From an uncultured Flavobacteriaceae bacterium (GTDB lineage Bacteria > Bacteroidota > Bacteroidia > Flavobacteriales > Flavobacteriaceae): a stretch of 64,000 bases of DNA. A program made the translations under genes and the position numbers. This document shows positions 34,269-43,910 of this stretch, in pieces (the stretch's first letter is position 1; each line of letters begins with the position of its first letter). The notes under the pieces are model-generated. The model was given only the letters and a program-made list of their open reading frames with translations. It searched no databases and was not told where the DNA came from. The stretch spans positions 335,596 through 399,595 of the forward strand of contig CALTAJ010000002.1 of NCBI GenBank assembly GCA_943842245.1. The letters run 5' to 3'.

Positions 34269-35987
34269 TTATCTGTTATTTAATGACTTGCGTCTCTGCA
34301 TCGCCCAATAGGCTCCAATAAAATATATTAGGGTACAGGCAAAACCAATTTGATAAAAAACGGCTCTATTGGAAATATAGGCTGCTTCATCTGGACTTGC
34401 TACCAATGTTTTTATAGCTAAAAACAACGTTAATCCGAGAGCGCCATATGAAACAAGCTTCAAGGCTTTTGTATATATCGAGACATCTTGCACCGTTTCA
34501 GGTTCTTCTGCCTCCAACTTTTTGTGATACTTTACGATCGCTTTATTATATGCATCTTCTTTCTTTTCATCTTCTGGATATTTTTTATTGGCACCATATT
34601 TACTCGCCAAAAAGGTGTAAACCAATATTGTGAAAAACCAAGTTGGAATGAATAGGTAATAGAAAGACATGACGTCAAGTGCATTGAGACCAAAGCCGAA
34701 AATGAGGCCAATAATCCAAGACAAAACGGCTGAAGAACTATTTTTGTATTCTTGAAATTTCGACCAATAACGGGTGTAGCCAATTTTAGGGAAAATTTGG
34801 TGTTCAGTGAATACAATTGCTCCAACAGGAACAACTAACAGGCCTGCGTAAGTCAACAGCGGTAATATTTGTGAAAATACAAAAGGAAAACAAGCAATAA
34901 TGATCATGGCTACTCCAACAATCATAGTTGTTTTTCTCAGCGAATGATTGGTGTAGATTGCTTGTGCAGCTAACCCTGCTCTATATAAATTGGTGATAGC
35001 GGTTGTCCAACCAGCTACAATAACAATAACAAAACCAGACCATCCAAGAGCATAGTAAGCAACATCGCCTGGATCGAGTTGTACAATTGATTCTCCTAAA
35101 ATAACAGCGGTACCAGCGCCCATGATTCCAGCAGCAATCCAAGCAATATAATGCCCAAAAAGCATCCCAGTACTGGTTGCAAGACCGTAGTATTTTTTCT
35201 TGGCAAAACGCAATAAGGCCATATCAATTAAACCGAAATGAGTAATCGTATTTGCTGCCCATCCAAAACCGATGACTTCGACTAATCCGATTCCGGGTTT
35301 ATCCTCACTGTTTACACCAGTCCAAATAGACTGATTTCCGATATCAACAAAATCTGCCCAGCTACCTGGAAGAGTGAACCCTAAAACATCTAAAGAAAGT
35401 GCTGGCATTAAAACAATTGCCCCACTAGCAAACATAGTAAATAACCAAGGGGCACAAATGCCCGAAAAGTCTGAGACAGCTTTGAAACCATATAGGGCCA
35501 CAAAGACAACAAATATTCCTACGAGAAGAACAATTAATACAAACCACAAATTCGTTGGATACCAATCGAGCTGAGCAGGAATTCCAAAGGCAAATCGGAC
35601 AGCAGTAGAAGATACGGTAACCATTGCAGCAGAAATGACTGTGAATATCAGAATATTCGCCCAGTTATATAATTTGGACATCGAATCACCAGCAATTTTA
35701 TTGAGATAAGTGTACAGACTTAGACGGGTTTCAACAGCAATTGGACTTGTTATCAAAGTCCAGCTTAAAACGGCTAAGACATTTCCAATGAGCAAGCCAA
35801 GAATAATGTCCATTGTCTTTGCGCCTAAAGAAACAAAAGTTGCTCCAATTACAAACTCTGTAGCTGCAACATGTTCTGCTGCATACAAACCCGCAAAATG
35901 GGTCCAATTGTGTAGCTTATGATTTGGAACAGGAAGCTGTTCTTCATGCATGTTTTTAAATTGTTTGAAATCAGCTATTTTGTTCAT
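34269..35987 (-). CDS. NCS1-like (purine-cytosine permease family) transporter
   Basis: 572 residues. About 12 membrane segments begin after a short polar start (HNWTHFAGLYAAEHVAATEFVIGATFVSLGA, a typical NCS1/cytosine permease opening). Other family-like parts are the VALYGFKAVSDFSGICAPWLF segment, GFGWAANTITHFGLIDMALLRF and TTAITNLYRAGLAAQ. A cytoplasmic, highly charged loop (KKYPEDEKKEDAYNKAIVKYHKKLEAEE) lies near residue 490 and two or three further segments follow, so the C-terminus is longer than in CodB. NCS1 proteins import nucleobases, hydantoins or vitamins with sodium or protons. The tight pairing with a mannitol dehydrogenase suggests a polyol substrate, which would be unusual for the family. 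Confidence 0.8.
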   Translation of the reverse strand: MNKIADFKQFKNMHEEQLPVPNHKLHNWTHFAGLYAAEHVAATEFVIGATFVSLGAKTMDIILGLLIGNVLAVLSWTLITSPIAVETRLSLYTYLNKIAGDSMSKLYNWANILIFTVISAAMVTVSSTAVRFAFGIPAQLDWYPTNLWFVLIVLLVGIFVVFVALYGFKAVSDFSGICAPWLFTMFASGAIVLMPALSLDVLGFTLPGSWADFVDIGNQSIWTGVNSEDKPGIGLVEVIGFGWAANTITHFGLIDMALLRFAKKKYYGLATSTGMLFGHYIAWIAAGIMGAGTAVILGESIVQLDPGDVAYYALGWSGFVIVIVAGWTTAITNLYRAGLAAQAIYTNHSLRKTTMIVGVAMIIIACFPFVFSQILPLLTYAGLLVVPVGAIVFTEHQIFPKIGYTRYWSKFQEYKNSSSAVLSWIIGLIFGFGLNALDVMSFYYLFIPTWFFTILVYTFLASKYGANKKYPEDEKKEDAYNKAIVKYHKKLEAEEPETVQDVSIYTKALKLVSYGALGLTLFLAIKTLVASPDEAAYISNRAVFYQIGFACTLIYFIGAYWAMQRRKSLNNR

Positions 35988-36101
35988 TTTTTCTCTTTAA
36001 TTACCAATTATTTATACAAAAATAACTGAATTTATAGGATATTAACACCTAATAAACGGTTTCATTGATAGCTTGTTTCATTCTTGGTAAAGTGTATTGT
36101 A

Positions 36102-36136
36102 GAACTTACTGAAGATATGCCTAGGGTTTAGGTAAT
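36102..36136 (+). repeat. Right copy of the 35-base imperfect direct repeat (family C)
   Basis: GAACTTACTGAAGATATGCC followed by TAGGGTTTAGGTAAT. It matches 21498-21532 with about 7 differences and lies between the HUH gene and the NCS1-like permease, near the tRNA-Ser end of the accessory block. Confidence 0.5.
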
Positions 36137-36223
36137 ACATCATTATCCGAACGCTACCCCAAAAAGAAAAGTGGATTTAAAAACCCCACCCCCCAAAATA
36201 CAGCAACAAGTATATTCAAGTTT

Positions 36224-36616
36224 TTAGCTTTTAAATACAATATCATAGTCCACGTCCTTACCTATATGCTTGGTTACATACTTGCACACTGCTTCACTAT
36301 CATAGATTGGTTGATAATCTCCTACTGATACATTTCCCATTCCATATTTAACTTCCTGATAGGTCATATCTGTATTAGTGCCAATAAGCATATGTACGTG
36401 TAGGTTGTTGTAATCTCCCTTGTCTCTCTCTGATACAAAGAATGCCTGTTCTACCTTGTTAGAACGCTGTAGAAGCTTTGTAAGCCAGTTTCTCACTGTC
36501 ATGGTGTGGATCTTGTAAGGAGTTCTACATGTGACGAAGTAGTTCCATTGTAATTGCTGGATAAAGTCTGCGTAATCTTTTGATAAATTCATTCTCTTAA
36601 GTTTATGCAATAGCAT
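36224..36616 (-). CDS. Small HUH endonuclease (rolling-circle Rep-like)
   Basis: 130 residues. The order of motifs matches single-domain HUH nickases of the phage G2P/Rep type: a first strand YFVTC near residue 26, then FVSERDKGDYNNLHVHMLIG with the metal-binding HVH (His73, His75), and CKYVTKHIGK near residues 111-120 with the YxxK motif (candidate nicking Tyr113, Lys116). A basic segment (RNWLTKLLQRSNK) lies in the middle. It is shorter than typical Rep proteins and lacks a helicase part. No capsid or plasmid genes are nearby. A truncated, almost identical copy is at 32369-32567. Possible roles are a mobile-element or repeat-mobilising nickase. The start could also be the Met at codon 9. 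Confidence 0.75.
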   Translation of the reverse strand: MLLHKLKRMNLSKDYADFIQQLQWNYFVTCRTPYKIHTMTVRNWLTKLLQRSNKVEQAFFVSERDKGDYNNLHVHMLIGTNTDMTYQEVKYGMGNVSVGDYQPIYDSEAVCKYVTKHIGKDVDYDIVFKS

Positions 36617-36773
36617 AGATTAAGGTGGTCCATGCCCTCGCTGGTTATTTAATACTTGGAATTGGAATGAATTTTATTTGAATACTCAAAGATACTCAAT
36701 AAAAAAACAGCTAAATTTGAAGAGTGAAAATCAGTGGTGTCAGAAATAGAAAAGGCAACTCTGCAGGCAACTG

Positions 36774-36810
36774 AAAAAAAGAAGTCCCGAAAACACTGGG
36801 TTTTCAGGAC
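36774..36810 (-). terminator. Terminator after tRNA-Ser
   Basis: On the minus strand an 11-base stem (GTCCTGAAAAC / GTTTTCGGGAC, one G-U pair) with a 5-base loop is followed by TTCTTTTTTT. It lies 8 bases after the tRNA. Confidence 0.8.
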
Positions 36811-36817
36811 TATACAG

Positions 36818-36901
36818 CGGAGAGACAGGGATTCGAACCCTGGCAACGGTTGCCCGTTGACAGATTAGCAATCTGCTCCATTACCACTCTGGCACCTCTC
36901 C
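36818..36901 (-). tRNA. tRNA-Ser (anticodon GCU)
   Basis: The 84-base sequence folds as a class II tRNA: acceptor stem GGAGAGG with TCTCTCC, a D arm, anticodon loop TTGCTAA with anticodon GCT, a long variable arm (CAACGGGCAACCGTTG, self-pairing), and the T arm with GGTTCGAATCC. The discriminator base is G and the CCA end is not encoded. It reads AGC and AGU codons. Its 3' end faces the accessory block at 21.5-36.6 kb, which fits the frequent use of tRNA genes as integration points, but I found no second copy of its 3' end in the window. Confidence 0.95.
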
Positions 36902-36957
36902 AAAATCTGGATGACAAAAGTAGTCGTTACAATCAAAGTATACAATCTTTTTTTATA

Positions 36958-39006
36958 TTATTCAGGATATTCAATTCGCAACTGATAGACGTTGATTAGC
37001 TTCTTAAATAACACCATTTTTACAGTCTCAATCTCAGCAAAAGTAATATCAGAAGAATTAAATTGTTCTTCTTCCATTTTTCCATCAATAATCTTATCTA
37101 CAAATTCCTGAAGTTGATCAATATTTGGGCTTTTTAAGCTCTTAGAAGCTGCTTCTACTGCATCTGCCATCATCAAAATTGCAGTCTCCTTCGAAAATGG
37201 TTTAGGACCCTTGTAGCTAAAGTCTTCTAAGTTAATTTCATCTGTATTAAGATCCTCTTCTTGTTTCTTATAAAAATAATAAACTAAAGAAGTTCCATGA
37301 TGAGTTTTAATAAAATCAATTACCCGCTCAGGAAGGTTATGCTTATTAGCTATTTTAACTCCCTCAGCTACATGGTCAATTATAATATCAGCGCTTTGTT
37401 TTGGAGAAAGTCGATCATGTGGAGAAATATTGGCCGTTTGATTTTCTGAGAAATACATTGGAGCTGTAAGTTTTCCTATGTCATGATACAAGGCTCCAAC
37501 ACGAACTAAAAGTGAATTTGCTCCAATTTCATTAGCTGCAGCTTCAGCAATATTTGCAACTTGTAAGGAATGGTGAAAAGTCCCTGGTGCTTTATCTGAC
37601 AATTCCTTCAGCAGGATAGAGTTTGTGTCGGTCATCTCCAATAAAGAAACATCAGAAACCAATCTAAAAAGTCTTTCATATATATAGATTAATGGCTGAA
37701 CAAAAAGCATTAGTAAGCCATTAAGTATAAAAAGAGCAAGTGGAGTAAAGCTGATTTTTAATATACTCCCTTCTTGTATTGTTGTAAAAGCAATATATCC
37801 AATCAAATAAACCAAAACAATTTGACCAACCGATATAAATAAATTTGCTCTTCTATATAATTGAGCTACCGATTGAATTGTAATAATCCCAGCTGTAATT
37901 TGTAAAAAAACAAATTCAAAGCTATTTGGTACAATAAAGCCTATTAGTAAAACAGTTAAAACATGAGTAAATAGTCCCAACCGAGCATCAAAAAAAGCTT
38001 TCATTATAAGAGGAAGGATACAGATTGGAACAGCAAAGACATAATCAGTATTGTAATTTACAGTTAGAGTAACTGCAGTAATTACCGTAAGAATATTAAA
38101 AAAAATAAAAGTTAACTTTCTATTGTTCTTATAGATGTTAACGCGATATGTATAGATAAAAAGTAAAAGCAAGGTGAAAATCAATACTATAAGTATTGAA
38201 TAGCCAATTTGAATCCAAATAGAGCTTTTGTCATCTTTCTGAAGAGTATACTCATTTCGTAATGAGCTAAGCTTTTCAAAAGTATCATCATTCACAAGCT
38301 CTCCCTTTGCAACAATTAGTTCACCAGAAGCAACAAAACCTCTTGATCTTGAAATATTTTGAAGCATTTGTTGTTTTGAAGTTTCATAAAATTTTTTTTC
38401 TATGGATATGTTTGGAGCTATAATTTCAAAGAATAAATCTTTGAAAATATCCTCATATTGGATGAATGACGAATTATTTAATCTTGTCGTTATATATTCA
38501 AATAGAATTTCTGATTTAAATAATTCATTGATATTAATTGGAATTTCTAATTGCTCTTGAATCAAAAGAATATCTGAGTTACCCTTATGGGAATAGTTAG
38601 GAGGTAAAACTCCGTAAGTATATATTTCATCAATTAATTTTTTCCCGAAAGTATAGAGGCTATCTGAGACTAAAGAACTGGCCTTATCTTTAAAAAAAAC
38701 TGTGGATTTATCAGAATAATTAATAATTACCTGGTCCCTAAGATCTAGGTCTGCTTTCAAATAGGGTTTAAGATCTCTTATGGCTTCTTCTTGATCATTT
38801 TTATATTCTATATCGGATTTTAAAATTGAAAAATCAAAAGGTGAATAAAAATCCGGATACTGCCAAACTCTACCCTTTTGAAACTCGTATTTAAATTGCC
38901 CTCCAAGAGGAAAGATATAAAGGATTAAAATTGAGCTAGATAAAATTAACAAGGATTTATAAAATAATCCTTGTTCAGAAATAATATGCTTCCAAATAGA
39001 ATTCAA
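36958..39006 (-). CDS. PgpH-type 7TM HD-domain c-di-AMP phosphodiesterase
   Basis: 682 residues. The order is: one membrane segment near residues 16-34, an extracytoplasmic 7TMR-HDED region (about 50-260), a seven-segment membrane core (about 265-450), and a C-terminal HD domain with TFHHSLQVANIAEAAANEIG, LVRVGALYHDIGKL, and SPKQSADIIIDHVAEGVKIA. The HD metal residues are present. The architecture is that of PgpH, which degrades cyclic di-AMP and affects envelope and osmotic balance. The gene starts divergently from an NlpC/P60 peptidase gene, which is a fitting cell-wall neighbour. Confidence 0.85.
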   Translation of the reverse strand: MNSIWKHIISEQGLFYKSLLILSSSILILYIFPLGGQFKYEFQKGRVWQYPDFYSPFDFSILKSDIEYKNDQEEAIRDLKPYLKADLDLRDQVIINYSDKSTVFFKDKASSLVSDSLYTFGKKLIDEIYTYGVLPPNYSHKGNSDILLIQEQLEIPININELFKSEILFEYITTRLNNSSFIQYEDIFKDLFFEIIAPNISIEKKFYETSKQQMLQNISRSRGFVASGELIVAKGELVNDDTFEKLSSLRNEYTLQKDDKSSIWIQIGYSILIVLIFTLLLLFIYTYRVNIYKNNRKLTFIFFNILTVITAVTLTVNYNTDYVFAVPICILPLIMKAFFDARLGLFTHVLTVLLIGFIVPNSFEFVFLQITAGIITIQSVAQLYRRANLFISVGQIVLVYLIGYIAFTTIQEGSILKISFTPLALFILNGLLMLFVQPLIYIYERLFRLVSDVSLLEMTDTNSILLKELSDKAPGTFHHSLQVANIAEAAANEIGANSLLVRVGALYHDIGKLTAPMYFSENQTANISPHDRLSPKQSADIIIDHVAEGVKIANKHNLPERVIDFIKTHHGTSLVYYFYKKQEEDLNTDEINLEDFSYKGPKPFSKETAILMMADAVEAASKSLKSPNIDQLQEFVDKIIDGKMEEEQFNSSDITFAEIETVKMVLFKKLINVYQLRIEYPE

Positions 39007-39022
39007 ATATTTTAATTTAATC

Positions 39023-39030
39023 CAAAATTA
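39023..39030 (-). promoter_or_regulatory. Promoter -7 element of the PgpH-like gene
   Basis: TAATTTTG on the minus strand, an exact TAnnTTTG match ending 16 bases before the start codon; TTAG lies 17 bases upstream as a weak -33 element. Confidence 0.55.
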
Positions 39031-39143
39031 CATAAACTTATACTCTTCTAAGCTATTTTTAAAACGCTTAGACGCCTGTGGATTTAAAATTATTATTTTT
39101 ACAACTAATAAACTTGTTGCAAAACTTGTTTGATAATTAAATT

Positions 39144-39893
39144 TTGGAATACGGTATTTGTCATTTAAGCATCGTTCCGATGCGAAGCGAAGGTTCACAT
39201 CAAAGTGAATTAATTTCCCAACTTCTTTATGGCGATTGCTTCAAAGTGATTTCAAAAAAAGAAGAATGGCTTCAAATAACTACCCTTTTAGATCAATATA
39301 CAGGTTGGATAGATCATAAACAAAGTCATCTAATTACAGAAGAGAAGGCTAAAGAAATTAGTTTTAAAAATAACTCATATAGCACAAATTTGGTTGATTA
39401 TATTAAAACTTCTGAAAATATGCTTACTTCCTTAATACTTGGGAGTAACATTAGTGGAGCAAAAGTTTTAGGACACAAATTTAAAGGACCTATTACTAGA
39501 GGTAAAAAACCAAAGTCAAATTTACTCAAAACAGCTTCACTTTATCTAAATTCTCCTTATTTATGGGGTGGAAAAACACCATTGGGTATTGACTGTTCAG
39601 GTCTTACTCAAATGACTTATCGCATCAATGGATATAATATTCCTAGAGACGCCTCTCAACAAGTAAAATTAGGAGAAACTCTTAGTTTCATTGACGAAAG
39701 TGAGGCTGGAGATTTAGCTTTTTTTGACAATGAAGGAGGTGAAATAATTCACGTTGGTTTACTATTAAAGAATCATTATATTCTCCATGCTCACGGGGAG
39801 GTGCGAATCGATAGGATAGATCAGACTGGCATATACAATGTTAATTTAACGAAACATACTCATAGGCTTAGATTGATTAAAAAACTAATATAA
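39144..39893 (+). CDS. SH3b plus NlpC/P60 (C40) cell-wall peptidase
   Basis: 249 residues, starting with TTG at 39144. This start is preferred over the ATG at 39180 because the first residues (EYGICHLSIVPMR) belong to the bacterial SH3-like domain as I know it from related flavobacterial proteins. SH3b-like residues run to about 75 (DQYTGWID). The C-terminal NlpC/P60 domain (about 130-245) has the catalytic Cys in LGIDCSGLTQ, a His in IIHVGLLL and a third His in LHAHGEVRID. No signal peptide is visible, unlike most family members. It probably cleaves peptidoglycan stem peptides or their fragments. Divergent from the PgpH-like gene. Confidence 0.85.
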   Translation: MEYGICHLSIVPMRSEGSHQSELISQLLYGDCFKVISKKEEWLQITTLLDQYTGWIDHKQSHLITEEKAKEISFKNNSYSTNLVDYIKTSENMLTSLILGSNISGAKVLGHKFKGPITRGKKPKSNLLKTASLYLNSPYLWGGKTPLGIDCSGLTQMTYRINGYNIPRDASQQVKLGETLSFIDESEAGDLAFFDNEGGEIIHVGLLLKNHYILHAHGEVRIDRIDQTGIYNVNLTKHTHRLRLIKKLI

Positions 39894-39946
39894 TAGAAAC
39901 TATTTTGCCTAGAATGATGTAAAGATTCCTAATTTACTGTTTTAGA

Positions 39947-41167
39947 TTACTCAATCATTCCCTTCATTTTCATAAACCCTTCGTTATCTCCTAGGGTTCC
40001 ATAAATATTCATAAGAGTTTTAACTGCTTCTTGATTTTTACTAAAACCAACTAATTTCTCTAAAATTGGAACACATTCGCTATAAAGCTGCTCACGTTCT
40101 AGTTTTAATTCATCGTAACGTGCATTGTCCGCTCTCGAAGTGCCTAGACCATTCATTTTTTCAACAATAGCATTTTCGCCTTGTAAAATTAATGTAACTA
40201 AGTTTAAATATCCTGATTCAAATTCAGGATCTAGCTCAATCGTTTTTCTATAATATTTACTTGCATCTTCCCTATTGCCTCGCTGTGCGTTTACAACTCC
40301 TAAATTAAAATATAATGTAGCATTGTTTGGGTCTTGCTCTATAGCCTCCTTCATTAAAGCTTCAAAACGATCATTTTCTTTAAGTTGAATGTAGAGGTTA
40401 GCCTCTGTAAGGATGAGGCTTAAGTCCTTTGGATCATTCTCACGAGCTTCCTTAACAGCTTTCATCGCGTTTTCATTATCTCCGAGCTGAGAATAAATAA
40501 GAGCAATATTTTTAATAATCTCTGGATATCTAGATTCAGTATTTTCTTCTTTAAAATCTTTGTATGCTTTTGATTTTTTATACAAATTATATTCTGTTTC
40601 AGATAACTCTATTTCTTCATTAGTTTCAACCGATGTAGCCATGAACCTAACAACAATACCCTCATAATTCATGTTCTTAAGAATGTTATAATATTTTAAT
40701 GCTTTATCAAAATCTTTACCATTTACTGCACTTGAAGCTGCATAGTATAAGTAATCTTTATTTTGTTCTGGAAAAATAATATACGCTAAATATAATTTTG
40801 AAGTGGCATCAATAAAACGCTTTTCTGCATTATCTTCAATAGCACTATTTACTATATCTGAGGATAATGATTGGAGTTGATTTTCGTAATCTACATCATT
40901 ACCTCCTGCTTCTGTATATGCTTTAAAATTTTCATATGCTAATTGGAATTTTTTATCAGCTTGGAAAATTTTTCCCTCTAGGTATAATTTTTGGTTAGTA
41001 ATTTTAGCTTCTGCTGCCTCAAATAGAGTTGAATTTGAATCAAGCAAATCCTTAGCGCCTTGAACGTCTCCAGATTCAAATAATTTTATTGCTTTCTTAA
41101 TTTCTTTCTTTTGTCCAAAAGAAAAACTTACAGATAAAATAAAAAATAGAGTTAAAAAAAATTTCAT
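39947..41167 (-). CDS. Exported TPR-repeat protein
   Basis: 406 residues with a signal peptide (KFFLTLFFILSVSFSFGQ). Several tetratricopeptide repeats follow; the clearest are near residues 215-250 (YPEIIKNIALIYSQLGDNENAMKAVKEARENDP) and 285-320 (ATLYFNLGVVNAQRGNREDASKYYRKTIELDP). The N-terminal part has EIKKAIKLFESGDVQGAKDLL. It is likely a periplasmic scaffold. It lies 32 bases after gyrA on the same strand, and the gap is filled by a TTTG microsatellite. Confidence 0.8.
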   Translation of the reverse strand: MKFFLTLFFILSVSFSFGQKKEIKKAIKLFESGDVQGAKDLLDSNSTLFEAAEAKITNQKLYLEGKIFQADKKFQLAYENFKAYTEAGGNDVDYENQLQSLSSDIVNSAIEDNAEKRFIDATSKLYLAYIIFPEQNKDYLYYAASSAVNGKDFDKALKYYNILKNMNYEGIVVRFMATSVETNEEIELSETEYNLYKKSKAYKDFKEENTESRYPEIIKNIALIYSQLGDNENAMKAVKEARENDPKDLSLILTEANLYIQLKENDRFEALMKEAIEQDPNNATLYFNLGVVNAQRGNREDASKYYRKTIELDPEFESGYLNLVTLILQGENAIVEKMNGLGTSRADNARYDELKLEREQLYSECVPILEKLVGFSKNQEAVKTLMNIYGTLGDNEGFMKMKGMIE

Positions 41168-41173
41168 TATTAA

Positions 41174-41196
41174 TTTGTTTGTTTGTTTGTTTGTTT
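41174..41196. repeat. (TTTG)5 microsatellite between gyrA and the TPR gene
   Basis: Five perfect TTTG units plus TTT. On the minus strand it reads as CAAA repeats and ends 7 bases before the start codon of the TPR gene, so it occupies the ribosome-binding region. Changes in copy number would change spacing or strength of translation. Confidence 0.85.
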
Positions 41197-41199
41197 AAT

Positions 41200-43695
41200 T
41201 TATTCAATAATCATACCATCATTAACCTCAAGATCATTTACGTCCTCAATCTCCTCTTCTCCTTTCATGACTTTTGCAACGGCTGCAATCGTGTCATTCC
41301 CTTTAAGATTTATTAACTTTACCCCTTGGGTTGCACGACCCATAACTCGCAATCCACTTATTTCCATTCGGATGGCGATACCAGATTTATTTATAATCAT
41401 TAAATCATCCTGATCAATAACATTTTTGATAGTTACTAGTTCTCCTGTCTTATCAGTTATTGAGATAGTTTTCACTCCTTTACCGCCTCGATTTGTTACC
41501 CTATAATCTTCAAGGTTTGAACGTTTTCCATATCCGTTTTCAGAGACAACCAAAATATTAGCATCCATATCATTTACAGCAATCATTCCCACAACTTCAT
41601 CATTTTCGCTATTAAGTCTTATTCCTCTTACACCAGATGCTCCTCGCCCCATAGGACGAGTTTTATTTTCTTCAAAACGAATCGCTTTACCTGACTTGAC
41701 CGCCATCATAATATGGCTATTTCCATTAGTGAGCTTAGCTTCTAAAAGTTCATCTCCTTCACGAATAGTTATAGCATTAATTCCATTTGCACGGGGTCGA
41801 GAGTATTGTTCTAAAGAAGTCTTCTTGACTTGACCCTTTCGCGTTGCCATAATTACGTAGTGATTATTTATATAATCCTCATCTTTTAAATCTTGAGTAC
41901 AAATAAAGGCTTTAACTTTATCATCCTGTTCTATATTTATTAAATTTTGAATAGCTCTACCTTTTGCAGTTTTAGAACCTTCAGGAACTTCATAAACACG
42001 CATCCAGAAACATTTTCCTTTTTGAGTAAAAAAGAGCATATATTGATGATTAGTTCCGACAAATAAATCTTGAAGAAAATCTTCTTCTCTTGTAGTTGAA
42101 GCTTTTTGCCCCACTCCTCCCCTGTTTTGAGTTTTATACTCATTTAGAGGTGTCCTTTTTATGTATCCGGCGTGAGATATTGTAATAACCACCTTTTCAT
42201 TTGGTATCATGTCCTCCATACTAAATTCACCACCGGCATACTCAATATTGGATCGACGATCATCTCCATATTTTTCTTTAACCTCAAATAATTCGTCTTT
42301 TATAATTTGCATCCTACGATCTTTTTTATCAAGTATATCTTTAAGGTCTGCAATAGTTATTAAGAGTCCTTCATACTCTGATCTAAGCTTGTCTTGTTCT
42401 AAACCGGTAAGCTGTCTAAGACGCATCTCTACGATTGCTTTAGCTTGAATGTCGGATAGCTCAAATCTTTTTATCAAATTTTCCCTTGCCTCCTCGGGAT
42501 TTTTGGATCCGCGTATAATAGAAATAACTTCGTCAATATTGTCAGAGGCAATTATTAAACCTTCAAGAATATGGGCTCTTTCTTCTGCCTTTTTAAGTTC
42601 AAATTTTGTTCTTCGTACAACAACATCATGACGATGTTCTACGAAATAATGAATCATGTCTTTTAAATTCAACATTTGAGGCCTACCATTGACCAAAGCT
42701 ATATTGTTAACACTAAAAGATGATTGTAAACCAGTGAATTTAAAAAGTTTATTTAATACAATATTAGGAACCGCATCACGCTTTAAAACATAAACAATAC
42801 GCATACCGTTTCTATCTGATTCATCACGAATTGTTGAAATACCTTCAATTTTTTTATCATTAATCAAATCAGCTGTCTTGCGAATCATTTCTGCTTTGTT
42901 AACTTGATATGGAATTTCGTTTACAATTATACATTCTTTACCATTAACCTCTTCAATATTTGCCTTTGCTCGAATTACAACTCGTCCTCTTCCAGTAAGG
43001 AAAGCTTCCTTAACACCTTCGTAACCATAAATAGTTCCTCCGGTTGGAAAATCTGGAGCTTTTATTGTTTGGATCAACTCATCAATAGTGATTTGATTAT
43101 TGTCGATATACTGGATTGTTCCATCAACAACTTCCGTAAGGTTGTGAGGAGGCATATTTGTTGCCATACCAACAGCGATTCCTGAAGCTCCATTAATTAA
43201 TAGATTTGGCACCCGAGTTGGAAGAACAGTGGGCTCTTTAAGTGTATCGTCAAAATTAAGCTGCAGATCTACCGTTTCTTTATCAATATCAGCCATCAAG
43301 TCCTCGGACATTTTTCGCATACGAGCTTCAGTATATCTCATTGCTGCTGGACTATCACCGTCTACAGAGCCAAAATTTCCTTGACCGTCAACCAATAAAT
43401 ATCGTAAACTCCATTCTTGAGCCATTCGCACCATAGTATCATAAACTGAACTATCTCCGTGCGGGTGATACTTCCCTAAAACTTCACCGACTATCCTGGC
43501 AGATTTTTTGTAAGCAGTATTTGAACGAATTCCTAGCTCATGCATTCCGAATAAAACACGACGATGAACTGGTTTTAATCCATCTCGAACATCAGGCAGA
43601 GCACGTGACACAATGACAGACATTGAATAATCAATGTAAGCCGATTTCATTTCGTCTTCAATTTTTATAGGAATGAGCTTGTCTCCTTCGTTCAT
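41200..43695 (-). CDS. gyrA: DNA gyrase subunit A
   Basis: 831 residues, full length. The N-terminal breakage-reunion part has [29 protein letters not shown], the quinolone-binding region [11 protein letters not shown] (Ser and Asp at the E. coli 83 and 87 positions are the sensitive-type residues), and the catalytic Tyr in AMRYTEARM. The C-terminal beta-propeller starts near residue 500 and has GyrA-box-like motifs ([21 protein letters not shown]). It ends in an acidic tail. Gyrase introduces negative supercoils together with GyrB, which is not in the window. It is divergent from clpC, 215 bases apart. Confidence 0.97.
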   Translation of the reverse strand: MNEGDKLIPIKIEDEMKSAYIDYSMSVIVSRALPDVRDGLKPVHRRVLFGMHELGIRSNTAYKKSARIVGEVLGKYHPHGDSSVYDTMVRMAQEWSLRYLLVDGQGNFGSVDGDSPAAMRYTEARMRKMSEDLMADIDKETVDLQLNFDDTLKEPTVLPTRVPNLLINGASGIAVGMATNMPPHNLTEVVDGTIQYIDNNQITIDELIQTIKAPDFPTGGTIYGYEGVKEAFLTGRGRVVIRAKANIEEVNGKECIIVNEIPYQVNKAEMIRKTADLINDKKIEGISTIRDESDRNGMRIVYVLKRDAVPNIVLNKLFKFTGLQSSFSVNNIALVNGRPQMLNLKDMIHYFVEHRHDVVVRRTKFELKKAEERAHILEGLIIASDNIDEVISIIRGSKNPEEARENLIKRFELSDIQAKAIVEMRLRQLTGLEQDKLRSEYEGLLITIADLKDILDKKDRRMQIIKDELFEVKEKYGDDRRSNIEYAGGEFSMEDMIPNEKVVITISHAGYIKRTPLNEYKTQNRGGVGQKASTTREEDFLQDLFVGTNHQYMLFFTQKGKCFWMRVYEVPEGSKTAKGRAIQNLINIEQDDKVKAFICTQDLKDEDYINNHYVIMATRKGQVKKTSLEQYSRPRANGINAITIREGDELLEAKLTNGNSHIMMAVKSGKAIRFEENKTRPMGRGASGVRGIRLNSENDEVVGMIAVNDMDANILVVSENGYGKRSNLEDYRVTNRGGKGVKTISITDKTGELVTIKNVIDQDDLMIINKSGIAIRMEISGLRVMGRATQGVKLINLKGNDTIAAVAKVMKGEEEIEDVNDLEVNDGMIIE

Positions 43696-43910
43696 GACTT
43701 AATTTTATGTTAGTAGCTAAAATAGGCAATCAGTGCACAATATTAAATAATTATTTAGTCATAATTATTAAAATTATTAACAGAATAATAAGCTATTTTG
43801 GTGGTAAATAATTACATCCCATCTTTTGAAATATTAATATTTTTTTGTCTATTAGCATTGAGCTTAAAACTATGGTCTGTTTTTTGCAAAACCTTTTTTT
43901 AAAAAAATCT

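Noticed and set aside
36649..36846. Open frame of 65 codons overlapping the tRNA-Ser 3' end
   Set aside because: It runs through the tRNA and its terminator hairpin and has a composition set by them; no protein pattern.
36818..36901. Attachment-site duplication of the tRNA-Ser 3' end within the window
   Set aside because: I looked for a second copy of the T-arm and acceptor end to the left and found none; the 35-base repeats are unrelated to it.
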